22,733 nucleotides of DNA from Bacillota bacterium (GCA_021821185.1 JAKACU010000024.1:1-22733), one strand, 5' to 3'; counted from the stretch's first letter, positions 1 to 7,732 are shown. Program-made: numbers and translations. Notes: generated by a model not told the origin, from the sequence alone.

Positions 1-810
1 GGAGACACCCAAGATCGCCACACGCGCTACCTCTTTTTCTTGGGCTACACCAGTTACCACACGCAATCCTTCCATTGTGCTCATATCTGTTATCACCGTG
101 CCTTCCGCATCACTAAAACTCGAACGCACAACGAGTGCAACCTTGTGCCTTTTTGCTGTTTCCACCGCCCTTGGATGAAGGACTTGCGAACCAAGGTTGG
201 CAAGTTCAAGCATTTCCTCGTAACTCACCCTCGGCAATTTACGTGCAGTGGGAACCTTGCGAGGATCGGCCGTATACACACCATCGACGTCCGTATATAT
301 CTCGCAACGATCTGCATGCAGCGCAGCGGCAATCGCGACCGCTGTCGTGTCTGAACCACCACGGCCAAGCGTTGTGACAGAACCTATTGCGATACCCTGA
401 AATCCTGCAACAATCGCCACGCCGTCTTCCTTCATGAAGTCCGTTAAAGCGCGTGGATCGATATCCTCAATACGCGCTGCGCCATGTACGGGTTCAGTTT
501 TAATACCCGCCTGCCAACCTGTAAACGAATGGGCTCTCACCTGCCGGCTTTGCAGAGCCATCGCAAGCAAGGCGGTTGATACTTGTTCTCCAGTAGCTAA
601 CAGCGCATCCATCTCACGCGCGCTAGGTTCTGAAGTAATCTGTGATGCCAACTCAACTAAGGCATCCGTAGAATGTCCCATCGCAGAAACGACTACGACT
701 ACTTGATGCCCCGCGACACGTGTTTTCACGATGCGATCTGCGACAGCCTGAATGCGCTGCGGGGATCCAACCGATGTGCCACCATATTTTTGAACAATAA
801 GCACGACCAT
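1..810 (-). CDS. lysC: Aspartate kinase, N-terminal part (cut by window edge)
   Basis: Phosphorylates L-aspartate, the first step of the lysine/threonine/methionine and diaminopimelate pathways, in the cytoplasm. The minus-strand frame is open from an ATG at 810 to base 1 (270 codons), with the 3' end outside the window. Visible motifs are KYGGTSVG near the N-terminus (ATP/aspartate binding), LLATGEQVS, GRGGSDTTA, and YTDVDGVYTADPR around residue 195. The segment from about residue 250 (LRVVTGVAQEKEVARVAILGV) starts the regulatory ACT region. Family length is about 400 residues, so roughly two thirds is present. AGGAG lies only 3 bases from ATG 810; a GTG two codons later (804) has better spacing and is an alternative start. 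The leader is short and I see no lysine riboswitch. It is divergent from the DUF4855 gene. Confidence 0.95.
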   Translation of the reverse strand, partial: MVVLIVQKYGGTSVGSPQRIQAVADRIVKTRVAGHQVVVVVSAMGHSTDALVELASQITSEPSAREMDALLATGEQVSTALLAMALQSRQVRAHSFTGWQAGIKTEPVHGAARIEDIDPRALTDFMKEDGVAIVAGFQGIAIGSVTTLGRGGSDTTAVAIAAALHADRCEIYTDVDGVYTADPRKVPTARKLPRVSYEEMLELANLGSQVLHPRAVETAKRHKVALVVRSSFSDAEGTVITDMSTMEGLRVVTGVAQEKEVARVAILGVS

Positions 811-854
811 CCACTCCTATATCTATGGCTCATTGGGGCTTTCATATAGTGCTT

Positions 855-883
855 ATCGTAACATAAACCAGACTTGATCTTAA
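855..883 (-). promoter_or_regulatory. Candidate lysC promoter
   Basis: On the minus strand TTAAGA (878-883) and TACGAT (855-860) are 17 bases apart, and the -10 is preceded by TGT, giving an extended -10 form. Both hexamers are imperfect. Position is consistent with transcription of lysC starting about 40 bases before its ATG. A weaker plus-strand pair (TTGATC 874-879, TATCCA 896-901, spacing 16) overlaps it and could serve the DUF4855 gene. Confidence 0.35.
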
Positions 884-963
884 CTAGGCTTCCCCTATCC
901 ATGTCTTATTTGTACAATGAATTAAGAAGCAACCGTGAAATCGGCACAAGAAAAGGAGAGATT

Positions 964-2601
964 ATGAAGACATTACGACATTTTTTGGCGGTGTTCATGC
1001 TTTGTATCGTCATGGTACCAACGGCTCATGCGGATGTTATCCCCTTACCGCCCATGAATCAAGCCTTCAATGTTGCAAAAGATGCTACCTACTCGGTGTC
1101 GAGCACCGACACGACAGACACGTATTTTCAGCAAGTACAAACCAAGACTTATCCAGAACCACCTGGCGGATTGCTTGGAACGAGTCCTACCTGGAACGGT
1201 TTCTTACGGCAATTAAACCGCACCGTTGTCGTTAAGCTTGCTCAGCCCACTGTTTTAACGGGTGCATCTATACAATTCATGGAGCAAACATCACGAGGTA
1301 TCTTATTCCCTACACATGTTCAATTCTCGGTGTCGATGAATGGGAATCGCTGGTATGATGCCGGTAATGTAACATCTCATGTGCCACCGTATTACTCAGG
1401 CTCTCTCGAACAAACGTTTCGCACGACGATTCATCGAGTAAACGCGCAGTACATACGACTACAATTCCCTGTCGACGTATGGGTCCTGGCGCGCAATCTC
1501 AAGGTATTCGGCTCACCTCTTCTATCACCTAGCTACACACAGTTAACAGCGATGCCATCTAAACCCTTTGGCGTCGGCACACTGTCTCCTGGCGCACCTG
1601 CTTCAGCAGGTGTTAAAAATGCCTTGCTTGTCTACAGTGGTGCTTATGGTGCGGAAGGAACCTGGACACAAAAACAATTTTCCCCCATGGTTGCCTATCT
1701 TAGTGGAGCTGGTCAAGTAAGTGGTAGTATGTTTGATACATTTTTATTCTTACCTTACGGATCTTCGTTAACAACGATAGGTGGTTGGCAACATTACATG
1801 CATGGATTGTTCACGCCAAATGAACAACTAAGCGCGCTCAATGCCACAATAGCTAGCTATCAAAGTTCATTTGCGAACTTGGGTATTCACGAACCCACCG
1901 TCAATGTCATCCTAACGATTCCCTATCCAAATAGTTCAATCACCAATTTCGGAAAGTTATGGAGTAACCAAAGTCTCTCCTTTAGCAGTAAGGGGCAAGG
2001 CACCTACGCAGCTTATGAGAATAGGCTACGCGCGATGGAATGGTACGTCAGTAACCTTTTAGCAAAATGGAAGGCTGCAAATTATACGCACCTTCATCTT
2101 GTAGGACTATATTGGGACGCAGAATCCGTATCCTATTCTGCGCCTAGCGAAGTCAAGCTTATTGAACACGCATCCGATCTGGCCCATAAAAATAACCTGA
2201 AACTATTTTGGATTCCGACCTACAATGCGGCGGGACTTGTTTCATGGTCAACATATGGTTTTGATGATGTTATTTTACAATCGAACTACTTTGAGACGCG
2301 TTCCTTGTCTGTACAACGTATGGAGACAGCATCTCAAGAGGCGTTTCAGTATGGTCTCGGGGTAGAGCTTGAAATGGGACCATCTGTTTTAACAGAACAA
2401 GCCGCACGGGATCGCTACTACAATGAAATGACCGCAGCGTATAACAACTCTGCTGAAAAAAATACCGTACACGCAGTCTATGCAGGTAGTCAGTTGCTTG
2501 TACGCGCTGCACTCAGCACCGATCCAAACGTGCGAAGCATCTATGTGAATACGTATGATTTTCTCATTGGTCAATTTACCAACTCAAGCTATTTACCGTA
2601 A
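964..2601 (+). CDS. Secreted DUF4855 protein with N-terminal discoidin-like domain
   Basis: A 545-residue exported protein of unknown function. The start is ATG 964, seven bases after AAAGGAG; the frame is open further upstream but without a start or SD of this quality. Residues 1-23 form a signal peptide (basic start, hydrophobic core, cleavage after AHA). Residues about 35-185 resemble an F5/8 type C (discoidin-like, carbohydrate-binding) beta-sandwich, ending in the usual YIRLQF...LKVFGS strand. Residues about 215-540 match DUF4855, starting LLVYSGAYG. That region looks TIM-barrel-like: GLYWDAESV (381-389) and GVELEM (466-471) are placed as acidic strand ends are in glycosidases. A role in surface polysaccharide binding or cleavage is inference only. 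It is a single-gene unit ending in a shared terminator. Confidence 0.85.
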   Translation: MKTLRHFLAVFMLCIVMVPTAHADVIPLPPMNQAFNVAKDATYSVSSTDTTDTYFQQVQTKTYPEPPGGLLGTSPTWNGFLRQLNRTVVVKLAQPTVLTGASIQFMEQTSRGILFPTHVQFSVSMNGNRWYDAGNVTSHVPPYYSGSLEQTFRTTIHRVNAQYIRLQFPVDVWVLARNLKVFGSPLLSPSYTQLTAMPSKPFGVGTLSPGAPASAGVKNALLVYSGAYGAEGTWTQKQFSPMVAYLSGAGQVSGSMFDTFLFLPYGSSLTTIGGWQHYMHGLFTPNEQLSALNATIASYQSSFANLGIHEPTVNVILTIPYPNSSITNFGKLWSNQSLSFSSKGQGTYAAYENRLRAMEWYVSNLLAKWKAANYTHLHLVGLYWDAESVSYSAPSEVKLIEHASDLAHKNNLKLFWIPTYNAAGLVSWSTYGFDDVILQSNYFETRSLSVQRMETASQEAFQYGLGVELEMGPSVLTEQAARDRYYNEMTAAYNNSAEKNTVHAVYAGSQLLVRAALSTDPNVRSIYVNTYDFLIGQFTNSSYLP

Positions 2602-2637
2602 GTAAAAGGGCGGTAATCCACCCGCCCTTTTACTTAC
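2598..2637. terminator. Bidirectional terminator shared by DUF4855 and pspA-like genes
   Basis: A perfect 16-bp inverted repeat (2598-2613 and 2622-2637, sequence GTAAGTAAAAGGGCGG on each strand) with an 8-base loop. The stem contains an A/T run that gives a TTTT stretch after the GC-rich part in both directions. The stop codons of both convergent genes (TAA at 2599-2601, and 2634-2636 on the minus strand) lie inside the stem arms. Confidence 0.85.
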
Positions 2638-3146
2638 CGTTGATTGAACCCTTCCTGACTGGCCTTCTCGATCAGGTCAGATGTCTCATGCAACCAAACT
2701 GTAGCCGTTGCGGCAGACAAATCAGCAAGCAGTTCATCTCGCCGTTCTTGATAATCTTTGATACGTTCCTTTAGCTCATCAAGAGCATCTTGTAAATAAG
2801 CGAGTTTTTTCTTTAAAATAGTTTGCTGATCAATCAATTCTAACCGCCTTTGCCTACGTTTGCGTCGCTTTTCAAGAAGTTCCTTTGCCCGTTGTTCATC
2901 ACCATCGCCCAATGCCTGCGTTGCCTCTGTTTCCAAAACCTGCTCTTCTTTTTCCAAGGATGCTATCTGTTGCGCCAATCGTTCAAGCTGGCTAAGTACA
3001 TCACCGATGAGAAGTTTAATCTCACCAACACGTGAAAGCATCTCCTGGTATGCTGTCTGCAATTGCTCCTGAATACCAGGTTCTTTCGTAAGGCGATCTT
3101 TTACCTCACTCTCGATAATCTTTGCCGCGCGCCGAAATACGCCCAT
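2634..3146 (-). CDS. PspA/IM30-like coiled-coil protein
   Basis: A 170-residue protein that begins MGVFRRAAKIIESEV, close to the amphipathic N-terminal helix of PspA/Vipp1 proteins (typically MGIFxR...). It continues as one long charged helical region (about residues 20-150) with heptad-like repeats, then ends AATATVWLHETSDLIEKA. The PspA family (ESCRT-III-like) binds membrane lipids and protects membrane integrity under stress. This copy is shorter than the usual 220 or so residues. Start chosen at ATG 3146 because GAGGTG sits 6 bases before it; the GTG at 3155 is part of that SD. It is the last gene of the operon, 25 bases after the preceding gene. Assignment rests on the N-terminus and coiled-coil pattern, so distant membership is possible. 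Confidence 0.7.
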   Translation of the reverse strand: MGVFRRAAKIIESEVKDRLTKEPGIQEQLQTAYQEMLSRVGEIKLLIGDVLSQLERLAQQIASLEKEEQVLETEATQALGDGDEQRAKELLEKRRKRRQRRLELIDQQTILKKKLAYLQDALDELKERIKDYQERRDELLADLSAATATVWLHETSDLIEKASQEGFNQR

Positions 3147-3171
3147 CGTTATCACCTCGTACGCATTTTAC

Positions 3172-3984
3172 CTAGTCGTTGAGCGATAGTATCAATTGCG
3201 GTTTTGCTATCGTATGCTCACTTGACGTAGGTGTAATTGCTGTACCCACGGCAAAAAATTCAATCACATGGCTTCCCCAGCCGTGGCTTTTTTCCTGTAA
3301 ATCCACGCCGACAATCCCTTGGGCGTGCACTTCGTGTGCTTCCATTTGCATGCGTTCCATCGCTAATTCCCGTGCATCGTACAAACTCTGGGTAAAATTG
3401 GGCATCTCCATATTTTGACCAACGGAACGCAGATATTGTCGAACTGACTGGTGCGCCACATGATATACACAACTACCCATGACAAGCGACAATGGGCGAT
3501 ATCCCGCGGAAAGCAACGTCCAAAAATCCTGACCAGAAAGATCACTTGTAAACGGTTTGCCATTATCCAACCGATAGTTACCTTTATCGCGTGCAGCAAC
3601 AGCCGTTCCTACCGCGATAAATTCAGCCAGATCTTCACCCCATTCATACCGTCCCACATCAAGGCGTACGCCTACTACACCATCCGCACCAAGTGCCTGT
3701 GCTTCTTCTTCCATGCGTGACATGGCAAGTTCTCGTGCATGGTACATGGCTTGGCTAAGTACCTGCATCTCTTCGTTATTACGCCAATTGGCCTGTTGAA
3801 AGCCAATATGATAAATCGAACTGCCGACAACCATGCCGATAGGTTCAAAGCCAGCCTCTCTCACGAGTAAAAACTCATTGACACTCAAGTCACTTGTAAA
3901 AACGCCCTGGGGATGATTTGCACTGCGCAACCCTTGCAATCTTTCCAATGCATGTTTTGGTAAATCCTGAAAGTTATCAGGCAT
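3172..3984 (-). CDS. Tandem YbjQ-like domain protein (second of two)
   Basis: A 270-residue cytoplasmic protein made of two homologous halves, residues about 29-129 and 146-250. Each runs TSDLS..(E/D)F, then G-x-x-P-(I/L)-x-x-V-M/V-G-S-x-x-YH, a helix ending AR-E-LAM-x-RM, and a core of the type LGADGVVGV...EFIAVGTAV. This core is characteristic of the YbjQ/UPF0145 (PF01906) family, sometimes called heavy-metal-binding; its biochemical role is not established. The second half has drifted (GIVGVDL). ATG 3984 follows GGGAGG by 7 bases. It is in the operon between its paralogue (23-base gap) and the PspA-like gene, suggesting a shared membrane or envelope stress role (inference). Confidence 0.75.
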   Translation of the reverse strand: MPDNFQDLPKHALERLQGLRSANHPQGVFTSDLSVNEFLLVREAGFEPIGMVVGSSIYHIGFQQANWRNNEEMQVLSQAMYHARELAMSRMEEEAQALGADGVVGVRLDVGRYEWGEDLAEFIAVGTAVAARDKGNYRLDNGKPFTSDLSGQDFWTLLSAGYRPLSLVMGSCVYHVAHQSVRQYLRSVGQNMEMPNFTQSLYDARELAMERMQMEAHEVHAQGIVGVDLQEKSHGWGSHVIEFFAVGTAITPTSSEHTIAKPQLILSLND

Positions 3985-4007
3985 GTATTAACCTCCCGAT
4001 TGGTTAT

Positions 4008-4934
4008 CTACAACTCACGCGATGAATAATCTCGTAGATTGACTGTCATCGATACAGCAGGCGAAGGCTGAAATGATGTAGTGCTAAGTACAGACCCTAA
4101 CATGGAAACATCGATAATATGATCAGTAACCGACTCATTTTCGCCTACTTCACGTGGTACGTCATGAACTTGCAACGTAAAATCAGCGCTGATCACACCC
4201 GTGCCTCCCAGCCTCACCGCTTCTTCTTTCATGCGCTTGATAACCAAGTGCCGCACCGTTGAAACGGCCTCCTGAAACGTATCCATCTCTTGATTGTAGA
4301 AACTTCTCTCCTGGCGCATCGCCCGCCATCCCGTTACTACATAGTAGTAAGACGTTCCGAGCGCCACACCGATCGGTACAGCATTGGCTTGTAGCAAGCG
4401 CACAAAGTCTTGCCCCGAAACTGAGGCAAGCATTGGCCGATCATTTTCGGGTAAGCCTTCAACGTGCACGGCAGTACCATAAGATACGTACTCAATCACC
4501 CTGTCTTCTTCAGACCACTTTTTTTGCGAGATGCGTACACCTACAACAGCATTGGCTCCAAGCTGTTTAGCCTCTTTTTCAAGGCGCAGCATAGCTAAAC
4601 GTTTGCCCTCATAAGCAGCTTGTGTCGGGGCGATAAGTTCATGATTCGTAGGCATAGAGCCTAGTCCCCACTGCGAAGCGACAAACCCAACGTGAAATAC
4701 AGAACTTCCCATTACTTGACCTATTGGTTCCAGCTGAAACGGACGTAGCGCCAGCCACTCATTGACAGACAGGTCACTTGTCCATGGGAGGTTGCCTTGA
4801 CGCGTCTTTTCTAAGCGATCAACAACATCCCTAGGCAAAGTTCCTTGCTCAAAAGCTTCAAGCGTTCGTTGTGCTCGTTCTTGAGCAGCATTTTTCGGGG
4901 CATCTGCTTGCTTTTTAAATAAAAACCCAAACAA
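4008..4934 (-). CDS. Tandem YbjQ-like domain protein (first of two)
   Basis: A 308-residue paralogue of the next gene, again with two YbjQ-like repeats at about residues 51-157 and 168-285. It shares the TSDLSVNE and EPIGxVMGSS motifs, and LGANAVVGVRI in repeat 1. Repeat 2 is more diverged: the YH of the other copies is YY, and the core reads LGGTGVISADF. A basic 45-residue N-terminal helix precedes the repeats. I choose TTG 4934 as start because AGAGGGGG lies 7 bases before it and the protein then begins MFGFLFKK, a common form; the ATG at 4952 has no SD. No signal peptide or TM segment is seen. Function unknown; the operon context ties it to the PspA-like protein. Confidence 0.72.
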   Translation of the reverse strand: MFGFLFKKQADAPKNAAQERAQRTLEAFEQGTLPRDVVDRLEKTRQGNLPWTSDLSVNEWLALRPFQLEPIGQVMGSSVFHVGFVASQWGLGSMPTNHELIAPTQAAYEGKRLAMLRLEKEAKQLGANAVVGVRISQKKWSEEDRVIEYVSYGTAVHVEGLPENDRPMLASVSGQDFVRLLQANAVPIGVALGTSYYYVVTGWRAMRQERSFYNQEMDTFQEAVSTVRHLVIKRMKEEAVRLGGTGVISADFTLQVHDVPREVGENESVTDHIIDVSMLGSVLSTTSFQPSPAVSMTVNLRDYSSREL

Positions 4935-4961
4935 CGATTTTCCCCCTCTCATCCAAGGAAA

Positions 4962-5339
4962 TCACAGCAGAAAGTCTTCCATTGACTGTCTGTTTTGTTC
5001 GTGTTCTTTTGCATAAGCAGCCAAGATGACTGATAGCTCCGCTAGCCAATCGGAAAACGACATATCCGTTGTGGAAATGGCAATTCCACGCACGATACGC
5101 GCTCGTTTGGCCAACAACGAATGTCCTTCTCGAATGACCTGATAGCTGCGGTCAGCCATCATAACTTCCAATTTTATGATGGGATGCTCATGACTAAAAA
5201 GCTTTCGCTCTCGAACGATCGTCACCAGTCCTGGCAGGGATTTATCAAGCCGCTGCGCGAGAGCTTCGAAAAATGCCAATTCATCTTGAATGTCGTGGCG
5301 CCATGAAGCCGCCTTGAGATCAAACACCATATCGCTCAT
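4962..5339 (-). CDS. Unrecognised small cytoplasmic protein in the YbjQ/PspA operon
   Basis: A 125-residue protein that I do not recognise. It is mixed alpha/beta in appearance, with no signal peptide or membrane segment. It contains a VTIVRERK...HPIIKLEVMMADRSY strand pattern in the middle and an amphipathic C-terminal helix ending in an acidic EDFLL. Start ATG 5339 follows AGGGTGG by 8 bases. A GTG at 5384 would overlap the upstream stop as GTGA and add 15 residues, and cannot be excluded, but it has no SD. It lies between the TPR gene and the first YbjQ gene and so is probably a partner of those proteins. Confidence 0.65.
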   Translation of the reverse strand: MSDMVFDLKAASWRHDIQDELAFFEALAQRLDKSLPGLVTIVRERKLFSHEHPIIKLEVMMADRSYQVIREGHSLLAKRARIVRGIAISTTDMSFSDWLAELSVILAAYAKEHEQNRQSMEDFLL

Positions 5340-5380
5340 CGCATCATCCACCCTGTATACGCATAGATAAGACGAATGTT

Positions 5381-6202
5381 TCACTTGTTGCGGCGGTCTT
5401 TTTTGATTTCCTCTTTTTGCATGCGAAGTTTCTTTTGTGCTCGTAAAAAGTCCGTTACACCTGGAATGATCGAAAATGCATCACCGAATGCCGCCATATA
5501 GCGAATTGCCTCAGATTCCTCGCCGGGTTGTGATTCCTTGGGTAATTTTTGTGGTGCGACTCGCAACCCCAACAGGTAATCAAGCACAAATGGATTCGCT
5601 TTTCTTGCAGCAAGAAAAACAGATCGGGCGACAAGGGAATCACCATGCACGGCGTACGCCAGTAGAAGTCGATTGTACAGCATCGGTGTGCTTTGTTCCG
5701 CCTCATATTCATTGGCGATTTTCTCAGCATCAGCATACCGCTCTAATTCTAGTAAAGCTCGCAACAAAACAAATCGAATGCCCTGATGATCCACTGGATT
5801 CAAGCGTAACGTTGCTTCTAAGACGTCAATCGCATTTTCATGCTCCCCCGTCTCCCACAACACTTGGCCCAATCCAGCACGGGCATGCATATACGGTCTT
5901 GTTTGAGCCACTTGCCAGAAACGTCCCATCCACTCGTCTTTGCGATCGGCAAAAAGACGATCACCAGCATCAACAGCTTCTCGCAAGTACGTTACTGCGT
6001 CAGCCATACTTTGTGCTGATTCATTAGCCAATAAGAGCCAAGCCTCGATACAATTGCGAGAAATTCCCAACGCTTTATTCGCAATCTCGATACGTCTTTC
6101 ACGATCCGGTTCTTGTGCTGCTTCATTCAATACATCGAGTGCTTTTGATACCGCATGTTGAAGTTCACTTTTGTTTTCCATCTCTTGAACATCGTTGCTC
6201 AT
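5381..6202 (-). CDS. TPR (tetratricopeptide) protein, ST7-like C-terminus
   Basis: A 273-residue cytoplasmic protein built of helix pairs. Recognisable TPR units include ARAGLGQVLWETGEHENAIDVLE...LNPVDHQGIRFVLLRALLELERYADA and the following pair up to about residue 210. The end of the repeat region (NPFVLDYLLGL, then EAIRYMAAFGDAFSIIPGVTDFLR) resembles a widespread TPR subfamily similar to the ST7 C-terminus. The tail is highly charged (KKEEIKKDRRNK-like). ATG 6202 follows AAAGGGG by 7 bases. It is the first gene of the five-gene operon and its TGA stop at 5381-5383 overlaps a possible GTG of the next gene. A scaffold role is inferred from the TPR fold. Confidence 0.78.
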   Translation of the reverse strand: MSNDVQEMENKSELQHAVSKALDVLNEAAQEPDRERRIEIANKALGISRNCIEAWLLLANESAQSMADAVTYLREAVDAGDRLFADRKDEWMGRFWQVAQTRPYMHARAGLGQVLWETGEHENAIDVLEATLRLNPVDHQGIRFVLLRALLELERYADAEKIANEYEAEQSTPMLYNRLLLAYAVHGDSLVARSVFLAARKANPFVLDYLLGLRVAPQKLPKESQPGEESEAIRYMAAFGDAFSIIPGVTDFLRAQKKLRMQKEEIKKDRRNK

Positions 6203-6237
6203 GGTGTTTCCCCTTTCAAAAACAAACTGCTTATCTC

Positions 6238-6243
6238 ATTATA
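6238..6243 (-). promoter_or_regulatory. Candidate -10 box of the TPR-YbjQ-PspA operon
   Basis: A perfect TATAAT on the minus strand, about 35 bases before the TPR gene start. No good -35 lies 16-18 bases upstream; that stretch is the terminator of the preceding gene. So the promoter is either activator-dependent or the match is fortuitous. Confidence 0.35.
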
Positions 6244-6244
6244 A

Positions 6245-6274
6245 GCGAAAAAAGCCGCCGACGTAGTCAGCAGC
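6245..6274 (-). terminator. Terminator of the small membrane protein gene
   Basis: On the minus strand GCTGCTGA (6267-6274) pairs with TCGGCGGC (6254-6261), including two G-U pairs, across a 5-base loop. A run of six T follows. It lies about 30 bases after the stop of the 97-codon gene, so it separates that gene from the TPR operon. Confidence 0.7.
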
Positions 6275-6302
6275 CACTATAAATCAGAAGAATTTAAGGG
6301 AT

Positions 6303-6596
6303 TTATCGCGTATGTTTTCGCAACGCCTGTGTCTGCGCTGTAGCCTGAAACACAGTTGAACGGTGGCGTCTTCGTGATCGTTTTACGCTACGCTCTTTAT
6401 CAACGCCAAGGACAAACCACAAATTTGCAGAAATCACGATGGCTGCAAAGGCAAGCCATCCGTAGACAAACACTTTTTGCCATGCTGTGATTGCTGCATA
6501 GGGCATATGCTCAACGGCCACATAGACGGAGCCCACGCCAACCATCGTGTATAGCGCAGGCTCCCAGACCGTACGCAGACGAGTGACTCGAATCAT
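6303..6596 (-). CDS. Small two-TM membrane protein, unknown
   Basis: A 97-residue protein with two predicted transmembrane helices, about residues 14-35 and 42-65, followed by a strongly basic cytoplasmic tail (KERSVKRSRRRHRS). I do not recognise a family. ATG 6596 follows AAGGGAG by 7 bases. It has its own downstream terminator and is divergent from the DUF3243 gene, so it appears to be a single-gene unit. Confidence 0.6.
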   Translation of the reverse strand: MIRVTRLRTVWEPALYTMVGVGSVYVAVEHMPYAAITAWQKVFVYGWLAFAAIVISANLWFVLGVDKERSVKRSRRRHRSTVFQATAQTQALRKHTR

Positions 6597-6616
6597 CGCG
6601 CTTCTCCCTTTCTCGA

Positions 6617-6658
6617 TCAGACAAGCTATACTATCACCTTATGTCTGATGCTCAGACA
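6617..6658. repeat. Three copies of heptamer TCAGACA between divergent genes
   Basis: TCAGACA occurs at 6617-6623 and 6652-6658, and in inverted form (TGTCTGA) at 6642-6648. The last two form a perfect 7-bp inverted repeat around TGC. All three sit in the intergenic region between the small membrane protein gene and the DUF3243 gene. They could be binding sites for a regulator of either gene; this is inference. Confidence 0.35.
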
Positions 6659-6738
6659 CTATGCTTCAAAAGTGTATAAGCGATGAGTCGTCGACAAACA
6701 CTATGCCCGAAGTGGCAAAAGACCTGAGGAGGGATACG

Positions 6739-7008
6739 ATGGGCACAAACTCAACACAGTCCTACATCGATGATTTTAGTAAATGGAAGGATTTTCTCGG
6801 CAGCAAGGTGGATCAAGCACACAATGTTGGCATGTCCAATGATAATATTACCAATGCCGCTGTCAAATTGGGATCATTTCTAGCGGATAAAGTGGATCCA
6901 ACAAACCCACAGGAACGTCTATTGAAGCAACTATGGGAAAGTGGTTCTAAGCAAGATCAAGAATCTTTGGCCCGCATGATGATCAACATGGTTCAAGATC
7001 CGCACTAG
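6739..7008 (+). CDS. DUF3243 family protein
   Basis: An 89-residue cytoplasmic protein. The body matches the DUF3243 pattern seen in Bacillota: FSKWKDFLGSKVDQAHNVGMS near the N-terminus, then LGSFLADKVDPTNPQERLLKQLW and a C-terminal ARMMINMV helix. Function of the family is not established. Start ATG 6739 is chosen because AGGAGGG lies 5 bases before it and family members start there. The open frame reaches back to 6661, but the extra 26 residues have no SD and look unrelated. It is transcribed alone. Confidence 0.8.
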   Translation: MGTNSTQSYIDDFSKWKDFLGSKVDQAHNVGMSNDNITNAAVKLGSFLADKVDPTNPQERLLKQLWESGSKQDQESLARMMINMVQDPH

Positions 7009-7029
7009 TACCTTCTGAGCAACGTTATC

Positions 7030-7066
7030 CAAAAAAGCAAGGAGAGCGTCAGATTTTGACGCTCTC
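7030..7066 (-). terminator. Terminator of the UPF0173 gene (possibly bidirectional)
   Basis: GAGAGCGTCA (7042-7051) and TGACGCTCTC (7057-7066) form a perfect 10-bp stem with a 5-base loop. On the minus strand a TTTTTT tract follows after a few bases. The TGA stop of the UPF0173 gene lies within the hairpin. On the plus strand GGTTTTACTT follows, so it may also end the DUF3243 transcript. Confidence 0.7.
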
Positions 7067-7732
7067 GCCTGGTTTTACTTCGTAAGCCTGTATCCCTTTC
7101 GCTCGCACTTGTTGAACAAACGCATGCGCATCTTGCCGAATCAACTCAAAAGTATCATAGTGCATCGGCATCACAGCCTTTGGTGCTAAAAGTTCTGCCG
7201 CATACAGTGCATCATCCGGCCCCATGGTGTAGTTATCCCCGATCGGCAGCATGGCCAGATCAAGCGGGTGTCGTTGTCCAATCAATTTCATATCACTAAA
7301 CAACGCTGTATCCCCTGCATGATAGATCGTTTTTCCATCTGCGCGAAAGAGGAGGCCTACAGGATTGCCCCCATACACCATCCCCTGAAGAGTATCGATA
7401 CCTGCTCCATGAAAAGCGAGGGTAAATTTGACCCATCCAAAAGAGAACTCATGGGCTCCTCCCAAATGCATGGCATGCACAGCTACACCTTGCTGTCTCA
7501 ACCACCCGGCTAATTCCGCACACGCCACGACTAGCGCTCCTGTGCGTTTGGCGATGGCGACCGTATCACCTAAGTGATCACCGTGACCATGTGTAAGCAA
7601 AATTGCGTCCGCATGCACCTCTTCAGCCTTTACTGGTGAAAGTGCATTTTCCGTGAAAAATGGGTCAATTAAAATTGTGTGTGAATTCGTCATAATAGAA
7701 ACCGCAGCATGGCCAAAAAATGTTACTTTCAT
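7049..7732 (-). CDS. UPF0173 metal-dependent hydrolase (beta-lactamase fold)
   Basis: A 227-residue metallo-beta-lactamase-fold protein, the normal length for UPF0173 (B. subtilis YtkL type). It has the metal-binding THGHGDHLGD motif (residues 47-56), DPFF near residue 23, a GDTALFSDM motif with the bridging aspartate, and the late histidine in MPMHYDTFE. Substrate is not known for the family. ATG 7732 gives the canonical start MKVTFFGHA, with AAGGG 11 bases before it. TTG one codon earlier has tighter spacing and is an alternative. The open frame to 7801 is not used. Divergent from the transketolase gene. Confidence 0.88.
   Translation of the reverse strand: MKVTFFGHAAVSIMTNSHTILIDPFFTENALSPVKAEEVHADAILLTHGHGDHLGDTVAIAKRTGALVVACAELAGWLRQQGVAVHAMHLGGAHEFSFGWVKFTLAFHGAGIDTLQGMVYGGNPVGLLFRADGKTIYHAGDTALFSDMKLIGQRHPLDLAMLPIGDNYTMGPDDALYAAELLAPKAVMPMHYDTFELIRQDAHAFVQQVRAKGIQAYEVKPGESVKI

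Noticed and set aside
40..706. Several plus-strand frames over the first 700 bases
   Set aside because: All are antisense to the aspartate kinase frame, which shows its family motifs without interruption.
811..963. Lysine riboswitch in the lysC leader
   Set aside because: The leader before lysC is only a few dozen bases and has no multi-helix structure that I can see.
5476..6027. 183-codon plus-strand open frame
   Set aside because: Antisense to the TPR gene, no SD, protein low in complexity typical of a shadow frame; the opposite strand has clear TPR repeats.
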